A DNA stretch of 55,523 nucleotides from Bacillus sp. (in: firmicutes) (GCA_017656295.1 JACDOC010000020.1:1-55523); one strand, 5' to 3'; numbered from the stretch's first letter, positions 1 through 10,982 are shown. Notes: generated by a model from the sequence alone, not told the origin. Program-made: numbers and translations.

Positions 1-38
1 TCATTTGTTGAGCGTTCTAACGTTCCCTCAACAAATGA
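1..38 (-). other. 12-bp inverted repeat downstream of truA (truA-rplM gap)
   Basis: A perfect 12-bp inverted repeat (arms 1-12 and 27-38, 14-nt loop) lies 48 nt past the truA stop. In related bacilli rplM follows truA, so this is either the truA terminator or part of the rplM (L13) leader RNA. Any U-tract or the rplM start lies outside the window, so the two cannot be separated. The stem itself is certain; its role is open. Confidence 0.5.
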
Positions 39-86
39 GGGGGTTAAATTTTGCCCACAATAATTTTACTCATACTTACACCTGGA

Positions 87-830
87 TTAGTTGTCATAAA
101 ACACTTGCCATAAATATAAACCACAGGCTGGCGCGGTCTTCCCGGCAAGCTCTCTATTTTTCCCTTCTAAAATTCTCGGAATATCACTTGCGTATTTTTT
201 TCCACTTCCTACTTCGAGCAATGTCCCAACAATAATTCGTACCATATTATATAAAAAGCCGTTACCGATAAATTGAAACACCAAACCTTTTTCCTCTTCC
301 CAAATGCGAATTTGTTCGATCGTTCTTACTTTGTCTTCGATTTCCGTTTTCGCTGAACAGAAGCTCGTAAAATCGTGTGTACCGATTAAATACGTACTTG
401 CTTCGACCATCGCATTGAGGTTAAGAGGATAAGGATAATGATATTCGTAATGGTGTTTAAAAGGGTCACGCTCTTTCTGTTGATACACCAAATAACGATA
501 TTCCTTTCCCATTGCAGAAAAACGAGCATGGAAGTCCATGGATACTTGTTGGACGGACTGTACAGCAATATCCGTTGGTAAGAGACCGTTTAATACTTTT
601 GGCCATTTTTCTAAAGGAATGGGAAGTGGTGAATCAAAATGAATGACTTGCCCTTTCGCATGGACGCCAGCATCTGTCCGACCAGAGCCGACAACAGAAA
701 TAGGCTCGCCCTTATGGAGAGTGGAAAGGGCCTTTTCTAATTCTCCTTGAACCGTTCGACCAGTTGGCTGGATTTGATACCCGCTAAAACGGGACCCGTC
801 GTAGGATATAATGGCTTTGTATCGATACAT
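87..830 (-). CDS. truA: tRNA pseudouridine(38-40) synthase TruA
   Basis: Converts uridines 38-40 of the tRNA anticodon stem-loop to pseudouridine. The catalytic aspartate sits in the GRTDAGVHA motif (Asp53), and the C-terminal GLYLW segment is typical of the family. The ATG at 830 is chosen because GGAG lies 8 nt upstream and the 247-residue product matches the family length; a GTG three codons earlier overlaps this Shine-Dalgarno. It is the last gene of the ecfA1-ecfA2-ecfT-truA unit, 13 nt after the ecfT stop. This placement after the ECF transporter genes is the usual Bacillus order. Confidence 0.96.
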   Translation of the reverse strand: MYRYKAIISYDGSRFSGYQIQPTGRTVQGELEKALSTLHKGEPISVVGSGRTDAGVHAKGQVIHFDSPLPIPLEKWPKVLNGLLPTDIAVQSVQQVSMDFHARFSAMGKEYRYLVYQQKERDPFKHHYEYHYPYPLNLNAMVEASTYLIGTHDFTSFCSAKTEIEDKVRTIEQIRIWEEEKGLVFQFIGNGFLYNMVRIIVGTLLEVGSGKKYASDIPRILEGKNRELAGKTAPACGLYLWQVFYDN

Positions 831-843
831 ATTGTCCACTCCA

Positions 844-1641
844 TTACGTCCGTAACATAAAAAGAATGAAGGCTAAAACGGCTAACGTGATGAGTGCTAC
901 CGAATCTGTCCATTTCCACTGTAATTGCCGATATTTGGTCCGTCCTTCTCCCCCTCGATAACCGCGTGCTTCCATCGCAACGGCTAACTCTTCCGCTCGT
1001 TTAAACGAACTGACGAAAAGGGGAATAAGCAATGGAACTATGGCCTTCAATCGGTCTTTGATCGAGCCGTGTGTAAAATCCGCCCCTCTTGCGACTTGTG
1101 CTTTCATAATTTTTTCCGTTTCTTGCATAAGCGTTGGAATGAACCGGAGAGAAATGGACATCATTAATGCTAATTCATGAACAGGAAATTTCCATCGTTT
1201 GAAATAGCCTAACAAGCTCTCTAAGCCATCCGTGATGGAAATCGGTGACGTGGTTAACGTAAGTAAAGAAGTGACGAGAATAAGTAATAAAAATCGTAAT
1301 GAAATAAAGATCCCTTGTCTGATTCCTTCTTCGTAAAACGTTAACCAGCCCCATTGAAAAACAACTTCCCCTTGTTTTGTAAAAAACAAATGAAGAATAA
1401 ACGTAAATAAAATTAACCATAATATTGGCTTAAGCCCATTTAAAATGAATTTGACCGGTATATTAGATAAAAATAATAGCAAAAACGTATAGAATGTTAA
1501 CAAACCATAGGTTACAACATTGTTCGCTAAAAAAACGACGGCAATATAGAAAAACACAAACAGTAATTTCGAGCGAGGATCCAACCGATGCACAATCGAA
1601 TCAGAAGGTACATAACGTCCAAAAATCATTTTGTCCATCAT
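844..1641 (-). CDS. ecfT: ECF transporter transmembrane component EcfT
   Basis: Integral membrane scaffold of energy-coupling-factor vitamin/metal importers. It joins the two ATPases to interchangeable substrate-binding S-components. The 265 residues show several hydrophobic segments (about 25-130 and the C-terminal end) and two conserved cytoplasmic Ala-Arg-Gly coupling motifs (VARGAD and MEARGYR) that contact the ATPases. The start is an ATGATGG overlapping the ecfA2 stop, preceded by a G-rich Shine-Dalgarno at about 1648-1654, so translation is coupled. A longer reading with 20 extra residues lies inside ecfA2 and is not credible. No S-component gene is present here, as expected for a shared group II module. 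Confidence 0.95.
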   Translation of the reverse strand: MMDKMIFGRYVPSDSIVHRLDPRSKLLFVFFYIAVVFLANNVVTYGLLTFYTFLLLFLSNIPVKFILNGLKPILWLILFTFILHLFFTKQGEVVFQWGWLTFYEEGIRQGIFISLRFLLLILVTSLLTLTTSPISITDGLESLLGYFKRWKFPVHELALMMSISLRFIPTLMQETEKIMKAQVARGADFTHGSIKDRLKAIVPLLIPLFVSSFKRAEELAVAMEARGYRGGEGRTKYRQLQWKWTDSVALITLAVLAFILFMLRT

Positions 1642-2504
1642 CGTCCGTTCCCCCCCATCCAACGTTGAATTTCTTCCGCTAGTTGTTCGATGGAAAGGCA
1701 CCGGGTATTCAATTGGATTCCCAGCTTCTTCTCTAATTGATATTGGAACCGAACGACATCAGGTACGTCTAATCCAAGCTGGAGAAGTTCTTCTGGCGAA
1801 TGGAAGATTTCCGTTGGAGTTCCCCGCTTATGAATGGTTCCCTTGTGCATAATAATAATTTCATCGGCATACTTCGCCGCATCCTCCATACTATGAGTGA
1901 CTAAAACAGTTGACAAACGTTCCTCTTGATGTAACCGGTAAAACATGTCCATAATGTCTTTTCGACCTTTTGGGTCCAGTCCAGCTGTCGGTTCATCAAG
2001 AACGAGGACGTTCGGTTTCATTGCTAACACACCAGCAATAGCCACCCGTCTCATTTGACCACCGGATAACTCAAAAGGGGATTTAGACAACAAATCTTCC
2101 GATAAACCAACAAGTTCAATAGCTTTTCGAGCTCGCTTTCTCGCTTCGTCTTCCGATACCCCAAAGTTCATCGGGCCAAAACAAATATCTTTTTCTACGG
2201 TTTCTTCAAAAAGTTGGTGTTCAGGAAACTGAAACACAATCCCGACTTTTTGACGAACTTGACGGATTTGGCGTTCTTTTTTTCCTGCTTGAATGTTCGT
2301 ATCTCCTATGGTGACCGTTCCTTTTGTCGGTTGCAATAAGGCGTTTAAATGTTGAATGAGCGTTGATTTGCCAGATCCTGTATGCCCGATTACCGCTAAA
2401 TACGTTCCATGAGGGATGTCCAAATCAATATCGTAGATGGCTCGTCGTTCGAACGGTGTTCCCACTTGATAGCGATACTCTACTTGCTGCAATGTAATGT
2501 CCAT
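1638..2504 (-). CDS. ecfA2: ECF transporter ATP-binding protein EcfA2
   Basis: One of two ABC ATPases powering the ECF importer. Walker A GHTGSGKST is at residues 40-48, the signature is LSGGQMRR, and Walker B with the D-loop reads LVLDEPTAGLDP. The C-terminal extension of about 60 residues is typical of EcfA. At 288 residues it is close to the B. subtilis homologue. It overlaps the end of ecfA1 by 25 nt and ecfT by a start/stop overlap, so the three proteins are probably made in fixed ratio. It is assigned A2 rather than A1 by order and by the N-terminal VEYRYQVGTPFE pattern. Confidence 0.95.
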   Translation of the reverse strand: MDITLQQVEYRYQVGTPFERRAIYDIDLDIPHGTYLAVIGHTGSGKSTLIQHLNALLQPTKGTVTIGDTNIQAGKKERQIRQVRQKVGIVFQFPEHQLFEETVEKDICFGPMNFGVSEDEARKRARKAIELVGLSEDLLSKSPFELSGGQMRRVAIAGVLAMKPNVLVLDEPTAGLDPKGRKDIMDMFYRLHQEERLSTVLVTHSMEDAAKYADEIIIMHKGTIHKRGTPTEIFHSPEELLQLGLDVPDVVRFQYQLEKKLGIQLNTRCLSIEQLAEEIQRWMGGNGR

Positions 2505-3316
2505 AACTCATTCACCAACTCTTCTTCGTTCATCAATTGTGATGAAACAGAAATTCCTTTTTCTTGGAGCGCTTTTCTAAGTTTCACGGCAAACGGAATA
2601 TCCAACCCTAACTCTACTAATTGTTCATCGAGCCCAAAAATCTCTTTTGGTCCCCCTTCTGAAAAGACTTTTCCACCATTCATCACAATTACTCGATCCG
2701 CTTTTACAGCTTCTTCTAAATCATGAGTGATGGAAATGACGGTTAATTGATAGCGCTCTTTTAATGTTTTTACCGTTTCAATCACTTCTGCCCTTCCCTT
2801 TGGATCTAACATGGAAGTCGCTTCATCCAATAAAATGATAGAGGGGCGTAATGCTAGAACACTTGCAATTGCAACACGCTGCTTTTGTCCGCCTGACAGA
2901 TGGTGTGGCTCTTGATTAAGAAATTGTTCCATTTTCACATGTTTAAGTGCTTCTATTACACGATTGACCATTTCTTCACGGGGAATTCCCTGATTTTCCA
3001 AACCAAAAGCCACATCATCTTCTACGGTTGTTCCAACAAATTGATTATCTGGATTTTGAAACACCATCCCAATATGTTTTCTTATTTCCCATATATTTTG
3101 TTCATTCAACTCATATCCACAAACTTCTACCGAACCTTTTTGCGGAAAGTGAAGGCCGTTCAGCATTTTCGCTAACGTCGATTTACCTGAACCGTTATGA
3201 CCGACCAATGCTACCCACTCTCCGGCAAATACATCAAACGTAACATTTTCTAACGCATAGCCTTCTTGACCGGGATATTGAAAATAAACGTTTTTTACAG
3301 ATATGAGCTTCTCCAC
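2480..3316 (-). CDS. ecfA1: ECF transporter ATP-binding protein EcfA1
   Basis: First ATPase of the ECF energising module. Walker A GHNGSGKST is at residues 39-47, the signature is LSGGQKQR, and Walker B reads ILLDEATSMLDP. It starts with GTG at 3316, with AGGAGG 8 nt upstream. It is the first gene after the rplQ terminators. No clear sigma-A promoter was found in the 278-nt gap, so expression may come partly from readthrough of the ribosomal superoperon or from a promoter not recognised here. Confidence 0.95.
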   Translation of the reverse strand: MEKLISVKNVYFQYPGQEGYALENVTFDVFAGEWVALVGHNGSGKSTLAKMLNGLHFPQKGSVEVCGYELNEQNIWEIRKHIGMVFQNPDNQFVGTTVEDDVAFGLENQGIPREEMVNRVIEALKHVKMEQFLNQEPHHLSGGQKQRVAIASVLALRPSIILLDEATSMLDPKGRAEVIETVKTLKERYQLTVISITHDLEEAVKADRVIVMNGGKVFSEGGPKEIFGLDEQLVELGLDIPFAVKLRKALQEKGISVSSQLMNEEELVNELWTLHCSK

Positions 3317-3382
3317 TTGAAGTTCCTCCTCTCAACTCAATCCTCTCTTCTCTACTCCACTCTTGAAAAAAGGTGTACATAT

Positions 3383-3467
3383 AAAAAAAGCCTGCACCCC
3401 TTTTCTAAGAAAAGCGTATACTTTTCTTATCATCGACTCCCAATGTATGGGACGGAAAAGAGGTGCA
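3383..3467 (-). terminator. Three-way-junction terminator between rplQ and ecfA1
   Basis: The arms 3393-3405 and 3455-3467 form a 13-bp stem with one G-U pair. It encloses two further hairpins: 3406-3414 with 3421-3429 (9 bp, 6-nt loop) and 3438-3442 with 3448-3452 (5 bp, 5-nt loop). On the minus strand the outer stem is followed, after GGC, by seven Ts (3383-3389). It therefore looks like an intrinsic terminator built on a branched fold. It lies downstream of rplQ and 67 nt before the ecfA1 start. Whether it is a simple terminator, a regulated leader for ecfA1 or a dispersed repeat cannot be told from one copy. Confidence 0.65.
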
Positions 3468-3530
3468 TGGAGCTAGACGAGTCATGTAGTCATGCTCATC
3501 ATAACGCTCTAACTTTTAAGACGATAGAGA

Positions 3531-3571
3531 AAAAGGGCATAGAATCAGTTATAAATAACTGTCCCGCCCTT
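3531..3571 (-). terminator. Intrinsic terminator of the ribosomal superoperon (after rplQ)
   Basis: Arms AAGGGC (3533-3538) and GCCCTT (3566-3571) enclose a second, perfect 7-bp hairpin (3545-3560). On the minus strand the stem ends in five Ts. It begins 24 nt after the rplQ stop and probably ends the S10-spc-alpha transcript. Confidence 0.7.
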
Positions 3572-3594
3572 GTTGTTGATCTAAAGATGTATCA

Positions 3595-4020
<426 letters not shown>

Positions 4021-4965
4021 TTAGTCTTCTTTACGTAAGCTTAATCCAAGTTCTTCTAGTTTTGATTTAACTTCCTCTAATGATTTACGTCCTAAGTTAC
4101 GTACTTTCATCATATCTTCTTCTGTTTTGTTCGCTAATTCTTGAACCGTATTAATACCAGCACGCTTCAAGCAGTTATAAGAACGTACAGAAAGATCAAG
4201 TTCTTCGATCGTCATTTCAAGAACTTTTTCTTTTTGGTCTTCTTCTTTTTCGACCATAATTTCAGCATTTTGTGCTTCATCAGTTAGTCCAACGAAGATG
4301 TTTAAGTGCTCTGTTAAAATTTTCGCACCTAAGGCAACAGCTTCTTTTGGACCGATGCTACCATCTGTCCACACGTCTAATGATAGCTTATCATAGTTGG
4401 TCATTTGGCCTACACGAGTATTTTCAACTTGATAGTTTACTCGAGAGACTGGTGTGAAAATGGAGTCGATTGGGATAACGCCGATCGGATGATCCTCTCG
4501 TTTATTTTGATCTGCTGGAGTGTAGCCACGTCCTCGCTTCGCAGTTAATCGCATACGTAAATGGCCATTTGACGCAAGAGTCGCAATGTGTAAATCAGGA
4601 TTTAAAATTTCCACATCGCTATCATGCGTAATATCAGCAGCAGTTACAACTCCTTCACCCTGCACATCAATTTCAAGCGTCTTCTCTTCATCAGAATATA
4701 TTTTTAATGCTAGTTTTTTAATATTTAAAATAATAGACGTTACATCTTCTACGACGCCTTCAATTGTTGAGAACTCATGCAGTACTCCATCTATTTGAAT
4801 AGATGTGACAGCGGCACCTGGGAGTGAGGATAATAGGATACGACGTAAGGAGTTACCCAAAGTTGTACCATATCCACGCTCAAGTGGTTCTACGACGAAT
4901 TTCCCGTAAGTGGCATCATCGCTGATCTCAACCGTTTCAATTTTTGGTTTTTCAATTTCGATCAT
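4021..4965 (-). CDS. rpoA: DNA-directed RNA polymerase subunit alpha
   Basis: The alpha subunit dimerises to nucleate RNA polymerase assembly, and its C-terminal domain contacts UP elements and activators. The N-terminal assembly domain (about 1-230) contains the [15 protein letters not shown] block. An acidic linker near 240 leads to the C-terminal helix-hairpin-helix domain (about 250-314) with [14 protein letters not shown]. The 314 residues are full length. A strong GAAGGAGGG precedes the ATG. It sits between rpsK and rplQ as usual, but is separated from rpsK by an unusually long 183-nt structured gap. Confidence 0.98.
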   Translation of the reverse strand: MIEIEKPKIETVEISDDATYGKFVVEPLERGYGTTLGNSLRRILLSSLPGAAVTSIQIDGVLHEFSTIEGVVEDVTSIILNIKKLALKIYSDEEKTLEIDVQGEGVVTAADITHDSDVEILNPDLHIATLASNGHLRMRLTAKRGRGYTPADQNKREDHPIGVIPIDSIFTPVSRVNYQVENTRVGQMTNYDKLSLDVWTDGSIGPKEAVALGAKILTEHLNIFVGLTDEAQNAEIMVEKEEDQKEKVLEMTIEELDLSVRSYNCLKRAGINTVQELANKTEEDMMKVRNLGRKSLEEVKSKLEELGLSLRKED

Positions 4966-4998
4966 TCAAATTTACCCTCCTTCAAAACGTCGAAACCC

Positions 4999-5145
4999 CG
5001 GCTAGACCGTTCTCAGGCTTCGCCTAACCGAAATTCCCCCATGTTTACGTTCCCGTTTGTGCACAACAACTGGATTAAAACTTCTTCTGTATAAAGTTTA
5101 CCATCATATCCCATTATCGCCACGGATATGAATCTTTATACAGAA
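4999..5145 (-). ncRNA. Structured leader region between rpsK and rpoA (candidate cis-RNA)
   Basis: This gap holds two predicted folds. The first, adjacent to the rpsK stop, has perfect 12-bp arms 5085-5096 and 5134-5145; inside it lies a 7-bp pairing of CATATCC with GGATATG. The second pairs 4999-5005 with 5024-5030 around a small GGC/GCC hairpin, close to the rpoA Shine-Dalgarno. No U-tract follows, so it is not a simple terminator. It resembles a cis-acting RNA or a processing site in the rpoA mRNA. Only the inverted repeats are directly seen; the function is inference. Confidence 0.5.
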
Positions 5146-5148
5146 AAA

Positions 5149-5538
5149 TTAAACACGGCGACGTTTTGGTGGACGGCATCCATTGTGTGGAACTGGTGTT
5201 ACGTCTTTGATTGAAGTCACTTCAAGACCAGCAGCTTGAAGCGCACGAATTGCTGCTTCACGTCCTGCACCAGGACCTTTTACAGTTACTTCAAGAGACT
5301 TCATACCATGCTCCATAGATGCTTTTGCTGCTGCTTCTGCTGCCATTTGCGCTGCGAAAGGAGTAGATTTACGAGAACCTTTGAAACCAAGCGCACCAGC
5401 ACTAGACCAAGCAATCGCATTTCCATGAACGTCTGTAATAGTAACGATTGTATTGTTGAAAGTTGAACGAATGTGTGCAATACCTGTTTCAATATTCTTT
5501 TTCACACGGCGCTTACGAGTGTTTGTTTTACGTGCCAT
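5149..5538 (-). CDS. rpsK: 30S ribosomal protein S11
   Basis: S11 is a platform protein of the small subunit near the mRNA exit (E-site) region. The 129 residues include the conserved [15 protein letters not shown] block and the [13 protein letters not shown] loop, and end in the basic CRPPKRRRV tail. The Shine-Dalgarno AAGGAGG lies before ATG 5538. It is 24 nt downstream of rpsM. The following gap to rpoA is structured. Confidence 0.98.
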   Translation of the reverse strand: MARKTNTRKRRVKKNIETGIAHIRSTFNNTIVTITDVHGNAIAWSSAGALGFKGSRKSTPFAAQMAAEAAAKASMEHGMKSLEVTVKGPGAGREAAIRALQAAGLEVTSIKDVTPVPHNGCRPPKRRRV

Positions 5539-5562
5539 TCTTTAAGCAACCTCCTTTACCGA

Positions 5563-5946
<384 letters not shown>

Positions 5947-5952
5947 TCAAAA

Positions 5953-6072
<120 letters not shown>

Positions 6073-6103
6073 CTAACCTCCTTAGTAGTACGGAGTGCTA
6101 ATA

Positions 6104-6322
6104 TTATTTATAACGGTACGTAATTCTTCCGCGTGTTAAATCATACGGAGAAAGCTCAACAGTAACTTTGTCTCCTGGTAAAATGCGAATAAAGTGCATG
6201 CGGATTTTACCAGATACGTGAGCAAGAACTGTATGACCATTTTCTAATTCTACCTTAAACATAGCGTTTGGCAAAGTTTCAACTACTGTGCCTTCCACTT
6301 CGATAACATCGTCTTTCGCCAT
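6104..6322 (-). CDS. infA: Translation initiation factor IF-1
   Basis: A 72-residue single OB-fold protein that occupies the 30S A site during initiation. The sequence, including [16 protein letters not shown] and [10 protein letters not shown], is typical of Bacillus. Its start codon and Shine-Dalgarno (AAGGGAG) lie inside the 3' end of the upstream KOW-domain gene, a 44-nt overlap that suggests translational coupling. Confidence 0.98.
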   Translation of the reverse strand: MAKDDVIEVEGTVVETLPNAMFKVELENGHTVLAHVSGKIRMHFIRILPGDKVTVELSPYDLTRGRITYRYK

Positions 6323-6647
6323 CGAACTCGTCTCCCTTCTTCACATCTTCCAAGACTTCATTCAAAAACTTTGCTAAAGCAAATCTGAGCTTCCCATTAG
6401 TGACTCGCCCAGTTTCTTGAATACTGCTCTGAACTTCAGGAGAAACATAGTCAATACATTCAAGATGTTGAATGTTTTTCTTTTTCGGGCGATCAAACTT
6501 TCGTTTGTCACCATCGGCAATCAGAACAAACCGTTCATCAAGATGACCAACGACTACACCATATTGCCCAGCATCGCGTCCTTTTTTGATCAACACAAAT
6601 TGACCTATTTGAGGACGTGGATCTTCGTTCAAATATATCACCTTCAC
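6279..6647 (-). CDS. KOW-domain RNA-binding protein between map and infA
   Basis: A 122-residue small basic protein. Its first 60 residues contain a KOW-like segment ([21 protein letters not shown]) of the kind found in ribosomal L14e/L24-type RNA binders. A homologous small gene occupies the map-infA position in many bacilli; its role is not settled, although a ribosome-associated function is plausible. It starts immediately after the map stop. The C-terminal 15 residues ([14 protein letters not shown] and neighbours) are encoded by sequence that is also the infA start and first codons, so this tail may be constrained more by infA than by its own function. Confidence 0.8.
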   Translation of the reverse strand: MKVIYLNEDPRPQIGQFVLIKKGRDAGQYGVVVGHLDERFVLIADGDKRKFDRPKKKNIQHLECIDYVSPEVQSSIQETGRVTNGKLRFALAKFLNEVLEDVKKGDEFDGERRCYRSGRHSS

Positions 6648-7393
6648 TTAGGCTTGGGTTAAAATTTCGTAACCATCATCCGTAATGGCTACCGTATGCT
6701 CAAAATGAGCACACATTTTTCCATCAACCGTTACTACAGTCCAGTTATCAGGAAGTGTACGGACATAACGGCTTCCTGCATTCACCATCGGTTCAATAGC
6801 GAGTACCATTCCGGGCTTTAAACGTGGTCCTTTATTTGGAGGACCGTAATGAGGAATTTGTGGATCCTCATGTAAGTCTTGACCAATTCCGTGACCAACA
6901 TACTCACGGACAATTGAAAAGCCGTTTGCTTCCACATACGTTTGAATCGCATGGGAGATGTTCGAAAGGCGCGCGCCCGGTTTTGCTTCTTTCAGACCAC
7001 GATAGAGGGATTCTTCGGTCACCTCAAGTAGTCTTTGTGTTTCTTCATCTATTTGACCAACTGGGTACGTCCAAGCAGAATCGCCATGGTACCCGTTGTA
7101 TTTTGCGCCGATATCAATGGAGATGATATCTCCCTCTTTCAATACGCGATCTCCAGGAATTCCGTGGACAAGTTCATTGTTCACAGAAGCACAAATGCTG
7201 CCACGAAAACCATTATACCCTTTAAAAGAAGGAATTGCACCATGTTGTCGAATAAATTTCTCAGCAATTGCATCGAGTTCTTTTGTTGTAATACCCGGTT
7301 GGATATACTTTTGCAATTCCTTATGGGTTAAGGCTACAATCCGACCTGCTTCGCGCATAATGTCAATTTCTCGAGGGGTTTTGCAAATGATCA

Positions 7394-7394
<1 letters not shown>
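6648..7394 (-). CDS. map: Type I methionine aminopeptidase
   Basis: Removes the N-terminal methionine from nascent proteins after deformylation. The five metal ligands expected of the family are visible: Asp94, Asp105, His168, Glu201 and Glu232. The 248 residues show no N-terminal extension (subtype Ia). Start ATG 7394 overlaps the adk stop by one base, and the stop is directly followed by the KOW gene, so it is part of the adk-map-infA block of the spc operon. Confidence 0.98.
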
Positions 7395-8056
<662 letters not shown>

Positions 8057-8070
8057 TCAGTCTGAAAGTA

Positions 8071-8101
8071 GGTTTTAGGAACATAAATTGTTCCCAAAAC
8101 C
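8071..8101 (-). other. Intercistronic hairpin secY-adk
   Basis: GGTTTT-A-GGAAC (8071-8082) pairs with GTTCC-C-AAAACC (8090-8101), giving an 11-bp stem with one mismatch. No T-tract follows on the minus strand, so it is more likely an mRNA processing or stability element than a terminator. Confidence 0.4.
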
Positions 8102-8105
8102 GTTA

Positions 8106-9398
8106 TTACTTAATGAACCCTTTATAGTGGCGTTTCACAAGCTGTGCTTCCAATTGCTTCATTGTTTCTAGAGCTACCCCGACAACGATGAGTAAGCTCG
8201 TTCCACCAATTTGAGCAGCTGGTGGTAATTTCGCAAATGTAATAAAGAAAACAGGAAGCACGGAAACAACTGCTAAGAAAATCGAACCTACAAACGTTAA
8301 ACGATATAACACGCGAGTTAAATACTCTTGAGTGTTTTTACCAGGTCGGATACCTGGAATATATCCACCTTGCTTCTTCAAGTTTTCCGCCATTTGTTCC
8401 GGATTTACCTGAATAAATGCATAGAAATAGGTGAATGCAATAATTAAAGCAATGTAAAGAATCATCCCAACTGGTTTGGTGTAGTCAAACACATACAGGA
8501 TAAAGTCTGTAACCTCATTTTGTCCGAAAAACGATGCAATCGTTTGTGGAGTAATGATAAATGAAATCGCAAAGATGACTGGAATAACTCCTGCTGCGTT
8601 AACTTTTAACGGAAGGTGAGTCGATTGACCACCAACAGGGTTGCGATTCACTAAACGTTTCGCATACTGAATCGGAATTTTACGTAAAGCTTGCTGGACA
8701 AATATAACTCCAACAGTAATGGCAATCACAGCAAGTACAATCAGGGCTAAGAAAACAATGCGCATAAATAATTGTTCGCCTGCCCCTTCAATTTGCTGTG
8801 CATAAATTTGGTTCACCGCTTGTGGAATTCCGGCAACGATACCAGCGAAGATAATGATGGAAATGCCGTTTCCAACACCATTAGCTGTAATTTGCTCACC
8901 TAACCACATAAGAAAAGCCGTACCTGCAGTTAGAACAAGCGCAATTAAAAGGTACGTATCGAAGCCTGGATCCTTAATTAATAATCCACCAGCAAAGCGG
9001 TTGAAACCATATGACATGGCTAAAGCTTGAATGAAGCCTAAAATAATGGTGAAATAGCGGGTAAACTGAGCTAACTTTCTTCTTCCAACTTCACCTTGTT
9101 TCGACCATTCCGTAAATTTCGGTACAACATCCATTTGAAGTAATTGAACAATAATGGATGCTGTAATGTAAGGCATAATTCCCATCGCGAAGATGGAGAA
9201 GTTGAATAGGGCGCCGCCTCCAAAAATATTTAAGAATCCAAAGAGGCCAGCGTCATCTTGCATTTTTAAAATATCCGCATTTACGTTTGGAACCGGAATG
9301 AATGCTCCGATACGAAATACAACGAGCATTAATAAGGTGAAGATAATTTTTTTTCTTATGTCGCCCACGCGCATAAAATTGGAGATCGTCTGGAACAT
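8106..9398 (-). CDS. secY: Preprotein translocase subunit SecY
   Basis: Forms the protein-conducting channel of the plasma membrane with SecE (encoded at 35281) and SecG. The 430 residues contain about ten hydrophobic helices, the plug region (FGFLNIFGGGALFNFSIFAMG) after helix 1, and the cytoplasmic C5 loop with LTRVLYRLTFVGS. Start ATG 9398 overlaps the rplO stop by one base. Length and order match the spc operon of Bacillus. Confidence 0.98.
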   Translation of the reverse strand: MFQTISNFMRVGDIRKKIIFTLLMLVVFRIGAFIPVPNVNADILKMQDDAGLFGFLNIFGGGALFNFSIFAMGIMPYITASIIVQLLQMDVVPKFTEWSKQGEVGRRKLAQFTRYFTIILGFIQALAMSYGFNRFAGGLLIKDPGFDTYLLIALVLTAGTAFLMWLGEQITANGVGNGISIIIFAGIVAGIPQAVNQIYAQQIEGAGEQLFMRIVFLALIVLAVIAITVGVIFVQQALRKIPIQYAKRLVNRNPVGGQSTHLPLKVNAAGVIPVIFAISFIITPQTIASFFGQNEVTDFILYVFDYTKPVGMILYIALIIAFTYFYAFIQVNPEQMAENLKKQGGYIPGIRPGKNTQEYLTRVLYRLTFVGSIFLAVVSVLPVFFITFAKLPPAAQIGGTSLLIVVGVALETMKQLEAQLVKRHYKGFIK

Positions 9399-9838
9399 TA
9401 AATCACCTCAGTTGTACCGCCAGCAGCTTCAATTGCCTCTTTTGCAGCAGAAGAGAATTTATGAGCTTTTACAGTAAGCTTCTTCTCGATGTTACCTTTT
9501 GCAAGAATTTTAATTCCTGCTTTTTCTTTGCTTACTACGCCAGTTTCAATTAGAAGTTCTGGAGTAACTTCTGTTCCGTCCTCAAAGCGATTTAATGCAT
9601 CAAGGTTAACGATCGCATATTCTTTACGGTTGATGTTTGTGAAACCACGTTTTGGTAAACGACGGAATAAAGGAGTTTGACCACCTTCAAAACCAGGACG
9701 AACACCGCCGCCAGAACGAGCGTTTTGTCCTTTTTGACCACGGCCTGAAGTTTTACCGTTACCAGAACCGATACCACGACCTACACGATTACGTTTTTTA
9801 CGAGAACCTTCAGCAGGTTTTAGTTCATGAAGTTTCAT
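9398..9838 (-). CDS. rplO: 50S ribosomal protein L15
   Basis: Assembly protein of the large subunit. It has a glycine/arginine-rich unstructured N-terminal half ([19 protein letters not shown]) that threads through 23S rRNA, followed by a globular C-terminal domain. At 146 residues it is the usual length. GGAGG precedes the ATG at 9838, and the gene is one-base coupled to secY. Confidence 0.98.
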   Translation of the reverse strand: MKLHELKPAEGSRKKRNRVGRGIGSGNGKTSGRGQKGQNARSGGGVRPGFEGGQTPLFRRLPKRGFTNINRKEYAIVNLDALNRFEDGTEVTPELLIETGVVSKEKAGIKILAKGNIEKKLTVKAHKFSSAAKEAIEAAGGTTEVI

Positions 9839-9868
9839 GTCGGCACCTCCTTATTGAAGAAAATAAAA

Positions 9869-10051
9869 TTAGATTTCTTTTACAGTAACTAAGTGAGACA
9901 CTTTGTTGATCATACCACGGATTGCCGCGTTATCATTGTGCTCAACCGTTTGATGCAATTTACGTAAGCCAAGAGCTTTAACTGTTTCACGTTGGTCTTT
10001 CGGACGACCAATTACGCTACGAGTGAGGGTAATTGCTAATTTTTTCGCCAT
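9869..10051 (-). CDS. rpmD: 50S ribosomal protein L30
   Basis: Small 60-residue L30 with the conserved core [25 protein letters not shown] precedes the ATG at 10051. It is located between rpsE and rplO as in all Bacillus spc operons. Confidence 0.97.
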   Translation of the reverse strand: MAKKLAITLTRSVIGRPKDQRETVKALGLRKLHQTVEHNDNAAIRGMINKVSHLVTVKEI

Positions 10052-10063
10052 TGTTATCCCTCC

Positions 10064-10564
10064 TTATCCTAACAGTTCTTCCACGGATTTACCACGTAAT
10101 TTCGCTACGTCCTCAGCACGTTTTAATTGTTTTAATCCGTCCATAGTTGCACGAACCATGTTAATAGGTGTATTAGATCCTAAAGATTTAGAAAGGATAT
10201 CTTGAACACCCGCTAATTCAAGCACCGCACGTACAGGACCACCTGCGATAACTCCAGTACCGGCAGAAGCAGGTTTCATGAAGATTTCACCTGCACCAAA
10301 GTGACCGATTACTTCGTGTGGAATTGTTGTACCTACGATAGGTACTTCGATTAAATTTTTCTTAGCATCTTCAATAGCTTTACGAATTGCATCAGGTACC
10401 TCTTGCGCTTTACCAGTACCGAAACCTACGTGACCGTTTTTGTCACCTACAACTACTAGCGCAGAGAAACGGAAACGACGTCCACCTTTAACTACCTTTG
10501 CAACACGGTTAACAGTAACTACGCGTTCTTCTAATTCAAGTTTGCTAGGATCAATGCGACGCAT
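10064..10564 (-). CDS. rpsE: 30S ribosomal protein S5
   Basis: S5 lines the mRNA entrance and influences decoding fidelity and helicase activity. The 166 residues comprise the double-stranded RNA-binding-like N-terminal domain ([17 protein letters not shown]) and the C-terminal domain with [10 protein letters not shown]. The start [15 protein letters not shown] at 10564 is used because GGAGG lies just upstream; an in-frame codon eight residues earlier overlaps the Shine-Dalgarno. The spectinomycin-site loop (about residues 20-30, [12 protein letters not shown]) looks wild type. Confidence 0.98.
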   Translation of the reverse strand: MRRIDPSKLELEERVVTVNRVAKVVKGGRRFRFSALVVVGDKNGHVGFGTGKAQEVPDAIRKAIEDAKKNLIEVPIVGTTIPHEVIGHFGAGEIFMKPASAGTGVIAGGPVRAVLELAGVQDILSKSLGSNTPINMVRATMDGLKQLKRAEDVAKLRGKSVEELLG

Positions 10565-10587
10565 CTTTGTTGTCCCTCCTTTATCCA

Positions 10588-10950
10588 TTAAAATTGTAGA
10601 CCGTTCTCACGAGCAGCTTCAGCTAATGCTTTTACACGACCATGATATAAATATCCGCCGCGGTCAAATACAACACTTGTGAAACCTTTTTCTACCGCAC
10701 GTTTAGCAACAAGCTCACCAACTTTTTTCGCTGCTTCCACGTTACCAGTAGATTCTAAATCAAACTCTTTATCTAAAGTAGATGCGCTAACTAATGTTAC
10801 ACCGTTTACATCGTCAATTAACTGCGCGTAAATGTGTTTGTTAGAACGGAAAACGTTTAGACGAGGACGAGTAGCCGTTCCGCTTAACTTCGCACGAACA
10901 CGAGCATGTCTTTTTTTGCGAACTTTGTTTTTATCTGGCTTGATAATCAT
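10588..10950 (-). CDS. rplR: 50S ribosomal protein L18
   Basis: L18 binds 5S rRNA and helps attach it to the large subunit. The 120-residue protein begins [23 protein letters not shown] 10950 is preferred over the GTG three codons upstream because AGGAG lies 8 nt before it and overlaps the GTG. The conserved [10 protein letters not shown] and [16 protein letters not shown] blocks are present. Confidence 0.97.
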   Translation of the reverse strand: MIIKPDKNKVRKKRHARVRAKLSGTATRPRLNVFRSNKHIYAQLIDDVNGVTLVSASTLDKEFDLESTGNVEAAKKVGELVAKRAVEKGFTSVVFDRGGYLYHGRVKALAEAARENGLQF

Positions 10951-10982
10951 TTGGGTCACTCCTTTCTTCTACCTATGCGGCA

